A DNA stretch of 64,000 nucleotides from Streptomyces sp. NBC_01016. GTDB lineage: Bacteria > Actinomycetota > Actinomycetes > Streptomycetales > Streptomycetaceae. The stretch spans positions 2,790,001 to 2,854,000 of the forward strand of contig NZ_JAPEOQ010000002.1 in assembly GCF_026341035.1 (NCBI RefSeq), read 5' to 3'. The position numbers and the translations under genes were made by a program. Positions within the stretch are counted from its first letter, which is position 1. Each line of letters begins with the position of its first letter. Below the pieces are notes generated by a model. It saw only the letters and a program-made list of their open reading frames with translations. It had not been told where the DNA came from and searched no databases. Of this stretch, positions 16,971 to 24,867 are shown one piece after another.

Positions 16971-17891
16971 TCAGGTCTCGGTGTGTGGTGGTGGCGGGCA
17001 CGCCGGGGTTCCGGGCAGGACGCGGGCCAGCGCGCCCGTCTCCAGGGCCGTCCACAGGGCACCGTCCGGGCCCACCGTGATCCCGTGCGGCTCGGAGGCG
17101 GGCGTGGGCAGCTCGTGGACGGTGACCGAGCCTTCGCAAGTGATCGAGCCGACGCGGTTGCCGCCCCACTCGGTGAACCACGCCGTGCCGTCGGCGTCGG
17201 TGGTGACGGCGTGCGGCCGGGACGAGCGGTCGGGCAGCGGGTACTCGGTGATCCGGCCGTCGGGCGCCCGTCGGCCGATCTGACCGGCCGCGATCTCGGT
17301 GAACCAGACGCTTTCGTCCGGGCCCACGGCGATGCCCACCGGTGCGGCCGCCTCGGTGGGCAGCTCGTGGACGGTGATGTCGCCGCCCATGCCGATGCGG
17401 CCGATGGCGTTGGCCTGGTTCATCGTGAACCACATCGCGTCCCCGGCCGCGGCGATCGCGGAGGGGAACGCGCCGGTGAGCGGCAGCGGGTACTCCGTGA
17501 CCGTTCCGTCGGTGGCGATGCGGCCGATGCGGTCGGCGGCGGTCTCGGTGAACCACAGTGCGCCGTCCGGCCCCGCGGCGATACCGAAGGGACCGCACTC
17601 CGCGGTCGGCAGCGCGAACTCCGTCACCCCGCCCGCCGTCGTGATCCGGCCGATCCGGTGCGCCCGGTACTCGGTGAACCACAGTGCGCCGTCCGGCCCG
17701 TTGCAGATGACCGTCGGACCGCTGTCCGGGGCGAGCCGATGACTGGTCGGCTCCTGTCCCGGCACGAGCCGACCGATCCTGCCGCTGTGCACCATGGTGA
17801 ACCACAGCGCGCCGTCCGGTCCCGTGGTGATCGCGTACGGACCGCTGTCGCGATCGGACACCGCGTACTCCTCGACGCCCCGGGCGGTCAC
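16971..17891 (-). CDS. vgb: Virginiamycin B lyase (Vgb)-like beta-propeller
   Basis: A 306-residue seven-bladed propeller made of repeats of the form GPDGALWFTE...RIGRI. Length and spacing match staphylococcal Vgb, which opens the streptogramin B ring by lyase chemistry; the key His and Glu appear at His269 (EPHG) and Glu284, and a further His at 227 (RPHA) with the EWGGNRVG motif. The chosen GTG overlaps the stop of an upstream broken gene by four bases (GTGA) and has GGAG eight bases before it. Family membership is strong. Streptogramin is only one possible substrate, since many soil actinomycete homologues have unknown roles. Confidence 0.83.
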   Translation of the reverse strand: MTARGVEEYAVSDRDSGPYAITTGPDGALWFTMVHSGRIGRLVPGQEPTSHRLAPDSGPTVICNGPDGALWFTEYRAHRIGRITTAGGVTEFALPTAECGPFGIAAGPDGALWFTETAADRIGRIATDGTVTEYPLPLTGAFPSAIAAAGDAMWFTMNQANAIGRIGMGGDITVHELPTEAAAPVGIAVGPDESVWFTEIAAGQIGRRAPDGRITEYPLPDRSSRPHAVTTDADGTAWFTEWGGNRVGSITCEGSVTVHELPTPASEPHGITVGPDGALWTALETGALARVLPGTPACPPPPHTET

Positions 17892-18011
17892 CGCTGCCGC
17901 TCCAGGCCTTCGGCGGTGTCGAGCCGTTCGATGTCGCTGGGCTCGAGGAGGACGACCCGCTCGTGGGCAGGCAGCGGATGGCTTGTGGACGGGGCGGGTG
18001 GCCGGGGGGGG
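17888..18011 (-). pseudogene. 3' remnant of a gene cut by the IS110 element
   Basis: The minus strand reads about 40 codons ending in HPLPAHERVVLLEPSDIERL and stopping at 17888, overlapping the start of the Vgb-like gene by GTGA. Such coupling suggests a once-real upstream gene. Its 5' part stops at a run of eight C (18011-18004) next to the IS110 right end. The family is not recognised. Confidence 0.4.
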
Positions 18012-18028
18012 TGTCCCTATGACTCTGG

Positions 18029-19231
18029 TCAAGGGGCGATCGGGGTTGGTGGTTGGTAGTAGGTGCCGTCGCGGAGCATCGCGAAGAGGACGTCGGCTCG
18101 GCGGCGGGCGAGGCAGAGGAGGGCTTGGGTGTGGTGCTTGCCCTGGCTGATCTTCTTGTCGTAATAGGTCCGCGATGCAGGGTCGGCCAGAGCTGCGAAA
18201 GCGGAGAGGAAGAAGGCGCGTTTGAGCTGCTTGTTTCCTCTGCGTGAGGGATGTTCGCCGCGGATCGAGGACCCGGAGCTGCGGGTCGCGGGGGCGAGGC
18301 CGGCGTAGGCCGCGAGGTGGGCGGCACTGGGAAAGCTGGTGCCGTCACCGACGTCGATGAGGATGCGGGCGCCGGTCCTGATGCCTATGCCGGGCATGGA
18401 CATCAGGACCTCGGAAAGAGGGTGTGCCTCCAGGAGTTGTTCGATCCGGTGGGCCAGGAGTTTGCGCTGGTCGAGCACGGCCTGGAGCGAGTTGGCCAAG
18501 CTCGGGACGATCAGCGTGGCCGCGTTGGTGCCCGGAACGACGACGGTCTGTTCGTCGAGCGCGGCGAAGATGTCCTCGACCAGTCGCTCGGCCATCCGCG
18601 GTGCCTTCGGCCGGATCAAGGTGATCAGCTGGCGGCGTCCGGCCTTACGGATCTGGGCTGGGGATCCGAACTGATCCAATAGCCTGAGCACCGCGGGATG
18701 CTGGATGCGTGGGCCGATCACCCGCTCGAGGTGTGGGTGGATCTGGGTGAACAGGCCGCGGAGCCGGTTGGCCAGGCGGTTTGCCTCGGCGGCGAGGTCG
18801 TCGTCGAACCCGACGATCATCTGGAGTTCGGCGATCGTGTTGTCGTCGAGGTCGACCGAGCGCAGCGTGTGCGGCATGGCCCGGGCGGCGTCGGCGATGA
18901 TGAACGCGTCTTTCGCGTCGGTCTTGGCCTCGCCGGGATAGAGGTCGGCGATCCGCCGCATGGTCAGGCCGGGCAGGTAGGCGACGTGGCAGCCCAGGTC
19001 GCGGGCGACGGCCAGTGGCAGGGCTCCGATGGAGGCCACCTGGTCGACGATGACGAGGACGGTTCCGTGCTTGGCCTGCAGTTTGGTGAAGACCTCGCGG
19101 AGTTTGGGCTCGCTGTTGGGCAGCCGTCGGTCGAAGGTCTTCTTGCCGGTCGGGGTGAGTGCGGTGGCGTGGTGTTCGCCCTTGCCGACGTCCAGTCCGA
19201 GGTAGACGTCGATGCTGCTGGTATCGATCAC
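18029..19231 (-). CDS. IS110-family transposase (DEDD recombinase)
   Basis: A 400-residue transposase. The N-terminal RuvC-like DEDD domain is clear: first Asp in VYLGLDVGKGEHHA, Glu/Asp in VIVDQVAS and the paired Asp in GEAKTDAKDAFIIADAAR. The C-terminal Tnp_20/transposase_20 domain contains MPGIGIRTGARIL and AAYAGLAPATRSSG with the catalytic Ser, then RGNKQLKRAFF. Length is normal and no frameshift is seen, so it may be active. The start is taken as GTG at 19231 with GAAGGA upstream; the longer open frame extends into the left-end RNA region. Members of this family act with a bridge RNA. Confidence 0.9.
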   Translation of the reverse strand: MIDTSSIDVYLGLDVGKGEHHATALTPTGKKTFDRRLPNSEPKLREVFTKLQAKHGTVLVIVDQVASIGALPLAVARDLGCHVAYLPGLTMRRIADLYPGEAKTDAKDAFIIADAARAMPHTLRSVDLDDNTIAELQMIVGFDDDLAAEANRLANRLRGLFTQIHPHLERVIGPRIQHPAVLRLLDQFGSPAQIRKAGRRQLITLIRPKAPRMAERLVEDIFAALDEQTVVVPGTNAATLIVPSLANSLQAVLDQRKLLAHRIEQLLEAHPLSEVLMSMPGIGIRTGARILIDVGDGTSFPSAAHLAAYAGLAPATRSSGSSIRGEHPSRRGNKQLKRAFFLSAFAALADPASRTYYDKKISQGKHHTQALLCLARRRADVLFAMLRDGTYYQPPTPIAP

Positions 19232-19420
19232 GTCATGGTTCCTTCGGTGCTGTTCACCCGGCCTCGCCACGGCACTGATCGCCACATCCACATTACGAAG
19301 AGCCTCCCGACCTGCGAAAAGGCCGGTGGTCATGCCCCTAATTAGTGGTCTGTCAGTGCCTCCGGAGCCGGTGACACCACCCCCCAGGCCATGATCTCGA
19401 CAAGGGGAGGTAGTCATGCC
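19232..19420 (-). ncRNA. Candidate IS110 bridge RNA region
   Basis: IS110-group elements encode their bridge RNA in the non-coding left end before the transposase. This 190-base stretch holds no convincing gene and has GC-rich complementary segments (for example CACCGGCTCCGGAG and GGCATGACCACCGGCC). Assignment rests on family knowledge and position; I could not fold it. Confidence 0.4.
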
Positions 19421-19602
19421 AACTCCGAAGGCCGGTAACCCCGTTGCGGGGCTACGAAGAAGGTAATGGGGGGGGGGCGCTCGGGGCGGATGTCACGCGG
19501 AATCTCTCCGTGGGGTTCGGCGGGCGGAGGTGTCCAGCATGTATATCGGGCACCCCGGTAGCAACGGCCGATCTTGTCATGGTCGTTGACCCAGAGGTTC
19601 AC
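19414..19602 (-). pseudogene. Possible 5' part of the interrupted gene
   Basis: A GTG-started frame of 62 codons with a plausible beginning (VNLWVNDHDKIGRCYRG) that runs into a ten-C tract after about residue 45 and then into IS110 left-end sequence. It lacks a clear ribosome binding site. If the element were removed, the Pro-rich stretch before the C tract could join the Pro-rich beginning of the remnant at 17888-18011. This is a hypothesis; family unknown. Confidence 0.25.
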
Positions 19603-19650
19603 GAATCGGGGAGACCGGGACGGACCCGCGGAACCAGGAAGGTGCGGCAG

Positions 19651-19821
19651 TCAGTGGCCCCGCGACCTCGCCGCTGCCGCCCGCATCTTGCGGGCGTCCG
19701 CACACATCCGCTGAGCCCGCTTGCCCTGCTGGAAGGCGCGCTCCCGCATCACGCGGGCGCGCTCCCGCATCCGTAGCTGCGCCGCGTACCCGGATGATTC
19801 ACCTGAGCCCGAGGGCCTCAT
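19651..19821 (-). CDS. Small Arg-rich helical protein, 56 residues
   Basis: A 56-codon gene starting MRPSGSGESSGYAAQLRMRE and ending with MRAAAARSRGH. AAGGGGG four bases upstream of the ATG is a strong ribosome binding site. About a quarter of residues are Arg, with Met and Gln, and the pattern predicts one long basic amphipathic helix. No family is recognised. It lies between the IS110 flank and the AraC regulator gene in a stretch otherwise empty of genes (19822-19987 shows nothing). Small basic proteins of this kind occur in integrative elements, but no integrase is present. Confidence 0.5.
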   Translation of the reverse strand: MRPSGSGESSGYAAQLRMRERARVMRERAFQQGKRAQRMCADARKMRAAAARSRGH

Positions 19822-19987
19822 CGTGCCCCCTTAGCGGGTGGGATACGCCGCGCCCGAGCGCAGCGACAAGTACCTGATTGCACAGTACGCCCCTACGCCG
19901 GATCGCCCTCGTGCGCGCGGCGGCGCGCGCGGGCGGGCACCGCGATGTTCGTCGCGCTGGTGATGGTCACCCTTCGTGGGGGCGAGG

Positions 19988-20971
19988 CTATTGGCGCAGC
20001 GTGGTTGTCGGGCCGTGTCCGTAGGTGGCGCGGTACTGGGCGGTGAAGCGGCCGGGATGGAGGAAGCCCCAGCGGGCGGAGACGGCGGTCACCGTGGTGG
20101 TGCTGGGGTCGGCTGCCAGGAGTTCGCGGTGCGCGTTGGCCAGACGCACGGCGCGCAGGTGGGCGAGGGGTGTCGTGTCCCGGTGGCGGCGGAAGGCGTA
20201 CTGAAGGGCACGAGGGGTGACGTGGGCGGCGGCCGCGATGTCGGCGAGCCCGATGTCGCGGTGGGCGCCGGCCTCGATGAATGACATCGCCCGGCGCACG
20301 GTGGCGGGTGTGGGAGTGCTGGGCCGCCGTGACGGGGAAGGGGGCAGGGCGGTGTTGGGGATGACAGCGAGGGCGGTGGAAGCCAGTAGGCGGGCGGCGT
20401 TGCCGATGAGGAGCTCTTGGCCCGCAGCCTCGTCATTGGCGAGCAGATGGTCGGCGATGTAGGTGACGGTGTTCTTCCAGAGCGCGGCCAGGCGTGGGGA
20501 AGCAGGGCGGAGCCCGGTGAACTGCCAGGTGCCGGGCTGCCCGTTGGGCAGATTTCCGGCGGCCTCCTCCAGGAGGGCAGGACGCAGCAGGACTGCCTGC
20601 AAGGCGGCGTCGTGGGTAACGGACCGGTAGGGCCGGTCGGGCAGGGACTGGACGAAGACGTCGCCGGCGGCGAAGCGTTCGTCGAAGCCTGCGCACTGGC
20701 TCGCCAAGGTGCCTCGGTGCAGCCTGAGGATCAGTAACGAGTCCATGCTGGCGGCGACATCGAGATCCAGAGGCGTGACGACGTCGTCGACCGCGAACGA
20801 GCCGGCGTCGCTGCGCGCATGGTGGAAATCGCGCCCGTTGGCCGGGTTGTCCATACGCATGTTGAGCCCGTAGGCGCAGTCCAGGAACGTGCGCACTCTC
20901 TCCGGGTCGGCCGAGGAGAAGTGTGTACGTATAGGGGAGTTGTCCTGTGAGGGTGAGCTCGGGAGCGTCAT
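19988..20971 (-). CDS. AraC-family regulator
   Basis: A 327-residue regulator. Residues 40-190 form an AraC-binding-like sensor domain (AAGDVFVQSLPDRPYRS) and residues 225-327 the double helix-turn-helix (IGLADIAAAAHVTPRALQYA, then ARWGFLHPGRFTAQYRATYG), which matches the AraC signature. The ATG at 20971 is chosen because the sequence upstream is a long run without protein-like character and contains control elements; its ribosome site is weak. Target genes are not evident: the next gene upstream is an alpha/beta hydrolase on the same strand. Confidence 0.87.
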   Translation of the reverse strand: MTLPSSPSQDNSPIRTHFSSADPERVRTFLDCAYGLNMRMDNPANGRDFHHARSDAGSFAVDDVVTPLDLDVAASMDSLLILRLHRGTLASQCAGFDERFAAGDVFVQSLPDRPYRSVTHDAALQAVLLRPALLEEAAGNLPNGQPGTWQFTGLRPASPRLAALWKNTVTYIADHLLANDEAAGQELLIGNAARLLASTALAVIPNTALPPSPSRRPSTPTPATVRRAMSFIEAGAHRDIGLADIAAAAHVTPRALQYAFRRHRDTTPLAHLRAVRLANAHRELLAADPSTTTVTAVSARWGFLHPGRFTAQYRATYGHGPTTTLRQ

Positions 20972-21194
20972 GGGTGGCTGCCGTCTGTCGGGCGTTTGCC
21001 TTCGCGACCACGCGCGGAACGAGTGATCAACATGAGGAAGAGCCTGGCACAGCACCAGCGTGTGGGGCGAGGGTTTCGTGCAATGTACAGACGCCTTCGC
21101 TGTGTGCACTGTTCGCCATTGCGTGGCCTTGTGAGTATGGGGGCCTGCGGATCCTCTCCTGTGATGACAGCGGGGAGGCCAACCGCCGCCGAAT

Positions 21195-21236
21195 GCCGTG
21201 GTGTGGGGGCCAGTCGGCGGGTCCCCACACCACGGC
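21195..21236 (-). terminator. Hairpin terminator after alpha/beta hydrolase gene
   Basis: Perfect 14-base arms (GCCGTGGTGTGGGG and its complement) with a 14-base loop, 22 bases after the hydrolase stop. No U tract follows, as usual in streptomycetes. Confidence 0.6.
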
Positions 21237-21257
21237 CGGCCAACCATCGGGCCGGCC

Positions 21258-22268
21258 TCACGTCGCGCTGCGTTCGCTTGCCTCGCGGTACTGGCGTTCC
21301 ACGCCTCGCGTGTAGATGTCCTCCGGGCGTCCTGTGCGCAGGAGTTCGCGCCACTGCTCGATGCTCCAGTCGCCGGGTGTGGTGGTGGCGATGAACTCCT
21401 GGAGGAGCCGGACGAACCGCGCGGGGTCGGCGTGGTGCGGGAAGTGTCCTGCGCCCGGGAAGATCTCGAGGCGGCTGCCGGGCATCGCCAGGTGCGCGGT
21501 GTGGGCGTGGTCCACGGGCAGCACGCTGTCGCGGTCGCCCCAGACGAGGAGGGTGGGTATGCCCTGGGCCAGGTAGCAGCGGTCCAGCATGGTGACCACC
21601 TGGCCGCGCCAGTCGACGACGGCCCGCAGCGTACGGGTGAAGGCGTTGCGGGAGTTCTGGTCGGGCAGGGCGTCGACCAGATTGACCAGGTCGACCGCGT
21701 CCACGCCGAGTCCGGTGTCCAGGAGTTGGAGGGCGCGGACGAACGCGGCGATCGACAACTGGGCGCCCGGCACCTTCAGTAGACCGAGGGCGAGCCCCGC
21801 ACCGGGCAGGGTCGCGGCCCGCAGCACAGGAGTCACCTGGCGCCCGACCCCGCCGGTGGAGATCAGTACGAGCCGGTCGACGCGCTCGGGGAACTGGTAC
21901 GCGAACTGCATCGCGACACCACCACCGAAGGAGTGCCCGACGAGGGTGACCCGTTCGACGCCGAGCACGCCGAGGAGATCCCGCAGGCCGTTCGCGTACG
22001 CGGCGACCGAGTAGTCGGCGCGCGGCTTCGCCGAGTCGCCGTGGCCGAGCAGATCGGGGGCGATGACGGTGTGCCGGCGCGCGAGGGCGGCGAAGCAGTC
22101 CTCCCAGTGCGCGGAGGACGCCCCGACTCCGTGGATGAGCAGAACGGCCGGGCCCTCACCGGCGATCCGATAGGCGCGGCGGTATCCGTGGACGGTGGAG
22201 AAGGTGAGCGTGCTGCCGGTCTCCGGCCCACGGCCGGCCGAGCCGCGGATCGGGATGACGTGCGCCAT
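21258..22268 (-). CDS. Alpha/beta hydrolase
   Basis: A 336-residue alpha/beta-fold hydrolase. The oxyanion motif is HGVGASSAHW, the nucleophile Ser lies in VGHSFGGGVAMQ, the acid in VWGDRDSVLP and the catalytic His in GAGHFPHH. The last 40 residues (after the His) are an extra Glu/Arg-rich helical tail not typical of the minimal fold. Substrate is not predictable; esters or C-C bonds are usual for this group. It is preceded by a 231-base gap with repeats and has its own terminator, so it is probably a single-gene transcript. Confidence 0.85.
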   Translation of the reverse strand: MAHVIPIRGSAGRGPETGSTLTFSTVHGYRRAYRIAGEGPAVLLIHGVGASSAHWEDCFAALARRHTVIAPDLLGHGDSAKPRADYSVAAYANGLRDLLGVLGVERVTLVGHSFGGGVAMQFAYQFPERVDRLVLISTGGVGRQVTPVLRAATLPGAGLALGLLKVPGAQLSIAAFVRALQLLDTGLGVDAVDLVNLVDALPDQNSRNAFTRTLRAVVDWRGQVVTMLDRCYLAQGIPTLLVWGDRDSVLPVDHAHTAHLAMPGSRLEIFPGAGHFPHHADPARFVRLLQEFIATTTPGDWSIEQWRELLRTGRPEDIYTRGVERQYREASERSAT

Positions 22269-22434
22269 GGTCGTTCTCCCAGCGAGCGGTTCTCCGCAGG
22301 GGTGCGGGATCCCGGTGTCGTGTCCGGGGTCGGTGTGCCGAGTGTACGAAGCGCGGTGTGGCGGAGGGTTTCGTGCCGGTTGCGGGTGGATTCCGTTCCT
22401 GGGGTGGGCTCCGTGAGCTGGGCGATGGGCCGCG

Positions 22435-22473
22435 TGGTCAGGACCGTTCTGACGTGAGTGGTCAGGACCGTTC
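22435..22473. repeat. Two 15-base direct repeats upstream of the hydrolase
   Basis: TGGTCAGGACCGTTC occurs at 22435-22449 and 22459-22473, 24 bases apart. They lie in the 231-base gap before the alpha/beta hydrolase gene, about 170 bases from its start, and could be a regulator site. The remaining part of the gap shows nothing else. Confidence 0.5.
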
Positions 22474-22495
22474 CGGACTGATCCCCGTCAGTCCG
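22474..22495 (-). terminator. Hairpin terminator after TetR gene
   Basis: CGGACTGA, loop TCCCCG, TCAGTCCG: perfect eight-base arms ending five bases from the TetR stop codon. Confidence 0.5.
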
Positions 22496-22499
22496 TGCG

Positions 22500-23069
22500 T
22501 CAGCGCAGCAGCCGGTCGACCAGGCCGTCCAGGTACTCCGGGGTGAGCGGGCCCGCGCCGAACAGGACGCGGATGTACATCGGGGCCATGACGTGGTCGA
22601 GGACGTCCAACGCGTCGAGGGACCGCTCCCCGCGCTCGCGTGCCCGGTCGAGCATGGACTGCATCTGACTTGCCCGTTCGCCGAGGAAGTCGTCGCGCAG
22701 GCGGAAGCCCTCGGGTCCCGAGCCGGACAGGGCGACGGTCAGGCGGAGTACGGCAAGGCCATCGGGTCCGGTGATCTCCTGGGCCACCTGGGCCGCGTAG
22801 GTGCGCAGGTCGCCGGCCAGGTCCCCGGTGTCGGGCATCGGTGACCGCGCGTTGAGGCGGGTCAGCGTCACGTCGGTGAGCAGCTCTTCGAGGCTGCCCC
22901 AGCGGCGGTAGACGGTGGTGTCGGCGACTCCCGCGCGGGCCGCGACCTCGCTGACGGTGAATCCGCCGTAACCGCGTTCTCCCACCAGGTCGGTGACGGC
23001 CTGATGCACCGCCGCGCCGACGCGGGCGCTGCGTCCGCCGGGCCGCCGGGTGCGCTGTTGCTCGTCCAT
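22500..23069 (-). CDS. TetR-family regulator of the divergent efflux gene
   Basis: A 189-residue TetR repressor. The helix-turn-helix covers residues 15-65 (FTVSEVAARAGVADTTVYRR, then WGSLEELL), followed by a TetR_C_11-like ligand domain. It is divergent from a DHA2 drug transporter with a long palindrome between, the standard layout of a self-regulated drug efflux pair. A half-site resembling the operator arm (CTTAACGCAG, 23078-23087) lies directly before its own start, supporting autoregulation. Confidence 0.9.
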   Translation of the reverse strand: MDEQQRTRRPGGRSARVGAAVHQAVTDLVGERGYGGFTVSEVAARAGVADTTVYRRWGSLEELLTDVTLTRLNARSPMPDTGDLAGDLRTYAAQVAQEITGPDGLAVLRLTVALSGSGPEGFRLRDDFLGERASQMQSMLDRARERGERSLDALDVLDHVMAPMYIRVLFGAGPLTPEYLDGLVDRLLR

Positions 23070-23124
23070 GCCCCCACCTTAACGCAGTCCGCACTTGCTT
23101 TTATGTGGCGGGCTGCTCTATGGT

Positions 23125-23159
23125 CTCGCTTAATGCAGTCGCTGGCTGCGTTAAGCGAG
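23125..23159. promoter_or_regulatory. TetR operator, 14-base arms
   Basis: CTCGCTTAATGCAG, seven-base spacer, CTGCGTTAAGCGAG: 13 of 14 pairs match. It ends 14 bases before the transporter start, so a bound repressor would block transcription or initiation of the efflux gene. Confidence 0.75.
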
Positions 23160-23173
23160 TGAGAGGGGATTTC

Positions 23174-24601
23174 ATGCTCGTGGTGACCTGTCTGGGGCAG
23201 TTCATGGTGCTGCTCGACAACACGATCGTCGGCGCGGCACTGCCCGACATGCAGCACCGCCTGGGTGCCGAACTGACCGGCCTGCAATGGATCGTCGACG
23301 CCTACGTCCTGCTGGTCGCCATGCTGCTGCTGTCCGGCGGAGTCTTCGCCGACCGCTTCGGCCGCAAGCGCGTGTACCTGAGCGGTGTCGCGGTGTTCAC
23401 CGCGGCGTCCGTGCTGTGCAGCGTCGCGCCCTCGGTCGGCTGGCTGGTGGCCGGGCGGGTGCTGCAAGGGGTCGGGGCCGCGGCGCTGAGCCCCGCCTCG
23501 CTCGCACTTCTGGTGGCCGCGCATCCCGCCCCGAAGGAGCGGGTCAGGGCGATCGGGCTGTGGGCGGGGCTCAGCGGTATCGGCCTGGCCGCCGGGCCCG
23601 TGGTCGGAGGCGCCCTTACGCAGGCGTTCGGCTGGCCCGCGATCTTCCTGGTCAACGTGCCCATCGGCGTGGTCCTGCTGGTGGCCGGCCGGCGCGTCCT
23701 GAAGGAGTCCCGCACCCCGGAGCGCGGCGCCCTCGACATCCCGGGCACGATCCTGTCCGTCCTCGGGGTCGGCACGCTGTCCTACGCCCTGATCGAGGGC
23801 GGCTCGCGCGGCTGGACCTCACCGGTGATCCTCGGTGGCTTCGCGGCGGCGACCGTCCTGCTCGGCACGTTCGTGGCCGTGGAACGACGGCACCCCGCAC
23901 CGATGCTGCCGCTGGGCCTGTTCCGTCAGCGGCTGTTCACCGTCTCCAACTCCGCGATGATCGTGGTGGGGTTCGCGCTCATGGGCTCGTACTTCTTCTT
24001 CTCGCAGTTCTTCGTGTACGTCCAGGGCAGCTCGATCCTGATGGCCGGACTGCAGACCCTGCCCGCCACGCTCGCCATGGTCGTCGTCAGCCCCTTCGCG
24101 GGCCGCCTCGCCGCCAGGTACGGCTACCGGTCCGTCGTCACCGGCGGCCTGGCGCTGGCCGGGCTCGGGCTCGTCGCGCTGGGCTGGGTGCACGCCGACA
24201 CCGGTTACGCGAACGTGTGGTGGCGGCTCGCCATGGTCGGCATCGGCTTCGCCCTGACCATGTCCCCGCTGACCGGCGCCGCCATCCAGGCGGTCGACCC
24301 GCAGGAAGGCGGCCTCGCCTCGGGCGTCAGCAGCACCACGCGGCAGATCGGCGCGGTGCTCGGTGTGGCGGTGCTCGGGGCCGTGGTCCGCGCCTTTCAG
24401 TCCGGTGGGGCCTCCTTCGAGGCGGGTCTCGAAGGCGCCTTCGTCGTGGCCGGAGCCGTCACCCTGGCCGCCGCGGTGTGCACCGGCCTGTGGCTGGTGA
24501 GCTCCCGGCCGACGCCTGAGCCCGCGCCCGTACTCGCGCCTGAGCCCGCGCCCGAGACCGCTCCTGTGTCGCAGCAGCGCCCCGACCTCAGCGCGCGGTG
24601 A
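23174..24601 (+). CDS. MFS drug efflux transporter, DHA2 family
   Basis: A 475-residue major facilitator of the 14-segment DHA2 (EmrB/QacA) type. Motifs: FMVLLDNTIVGAALPDMQ in helix 1, the DRFGRKRVYL loop (motif A), GRVLQGVGAAALSPASLALL (motif B) and GLAAGPVVGGALTQ (motif C). AGAGGGGA a few bases upstream supports the ATG at 23174; the open frame upstream reads through the operator. The C-terminus is a Pro/Ala/Glu tail. It exports an unknown toxic compound by proton antiport, under the divergent TetR regulator. Confidence 0.9.
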   Translation: MLVVTCLGQFMVLLDNTIVGAALPDMQHRLGAELTGLQWIVDAYVLLVAMLLLSGGVFADRFGRKRVYLSGVAVFTAASVLCSVAPSVGWLVAGRVLQGVGAAALSPASLALLVAAHPAPKERVRAIGLWAGLSGIGLAAGPVVGGALTQAFGWPAIFLVNVPIGVVLLVAGRRVLKESRTPERGALDIPGTILSVLGVGTLSYALIEGGSRGWTSPVILGGFAAATVLLGTFVAVERRHPAPMLPLGLFRQRLFTVSNSAMIVVGFALMGSYFFFSQFFVYVQGSSILMAGLQTLPATLAMVVVSPFAGRLAARYGYRSVVTGGLALAGLGLVALGWVHADTGYANVWWRLAMVGIGFALTMSPLTGAAIQAVDPQEGGLASGVSSTTRQIGAVLGVAVLGAVVRAFQSGGASFEAGLEGAFVVAGAVTLAAAVCTGLWLVSSRPTPEPAPVLAPEPAPETAPVSQQRPDLSAR

Positions 24602-24602
24602 A

Positions 24603-24648
24603 CCCCGTGAACTGCCTCCAGGTGTCCGCCTGGAGGCAGTTCACGGGG
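24603..24648 (+). terminator. Perfect 20-base hairpin terminator
   Basis: CCCCGTGAACTGCCTCCAGG, loop TGTCCG, then the exact complement. It begins one base after the transporter stop codon. There is no U run; the stem alone should stop transcription in either direction. Confidence 0.85.
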
Positions 24649-24867
24649 CGGAAGCTCGGCCGATCGGACGCGAAGCTCGGACGGTCGGCCGGCCACCTGC
24701 ACCACGCAAGCGGAACGGCCTTCGTCGGACCCGTAACCGAACGCACCCGTAGGAGTACGGTGGAGGCACCGAGGGCATTTCGCACTCCGGCAGCCACGCG
24801 GGTCTCGTCCTCGGTGATCGGATACATCGGGGCGACCCCCGTGTCGCTCCGGAGACGGGTTCGCATC

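Larger units (their letters stand above)
18012..19467 (-). mobile_element. IS110-family insertion sequence (approximate ends)
   Basis: A single-gene element: transposase at 18029-19231 and a non-coding left end of at least 190 bases upstream of it. IS110 elements lack inverted repeats and make no target duplication, so ends cannot be fixed from one copy. The right end is placed near the CATAGGGACA after the stop, the left end before the ten-G run at 19468-19477; a run of eight G also flanks the other side. Confidence 0.5.

Noticed and set aside
18004..18011. G8 and G10 runs as attachment sites of an integrative element
   Set aside because: No integrase, tRNA end or matching long repeats; they are kept only as flanks of the IS110 copy.
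19822..19987. Further small genes between the 56-residue gene and the AraC gene
   Set aside because: No start with a ribosome site and no protein-like frame was found.
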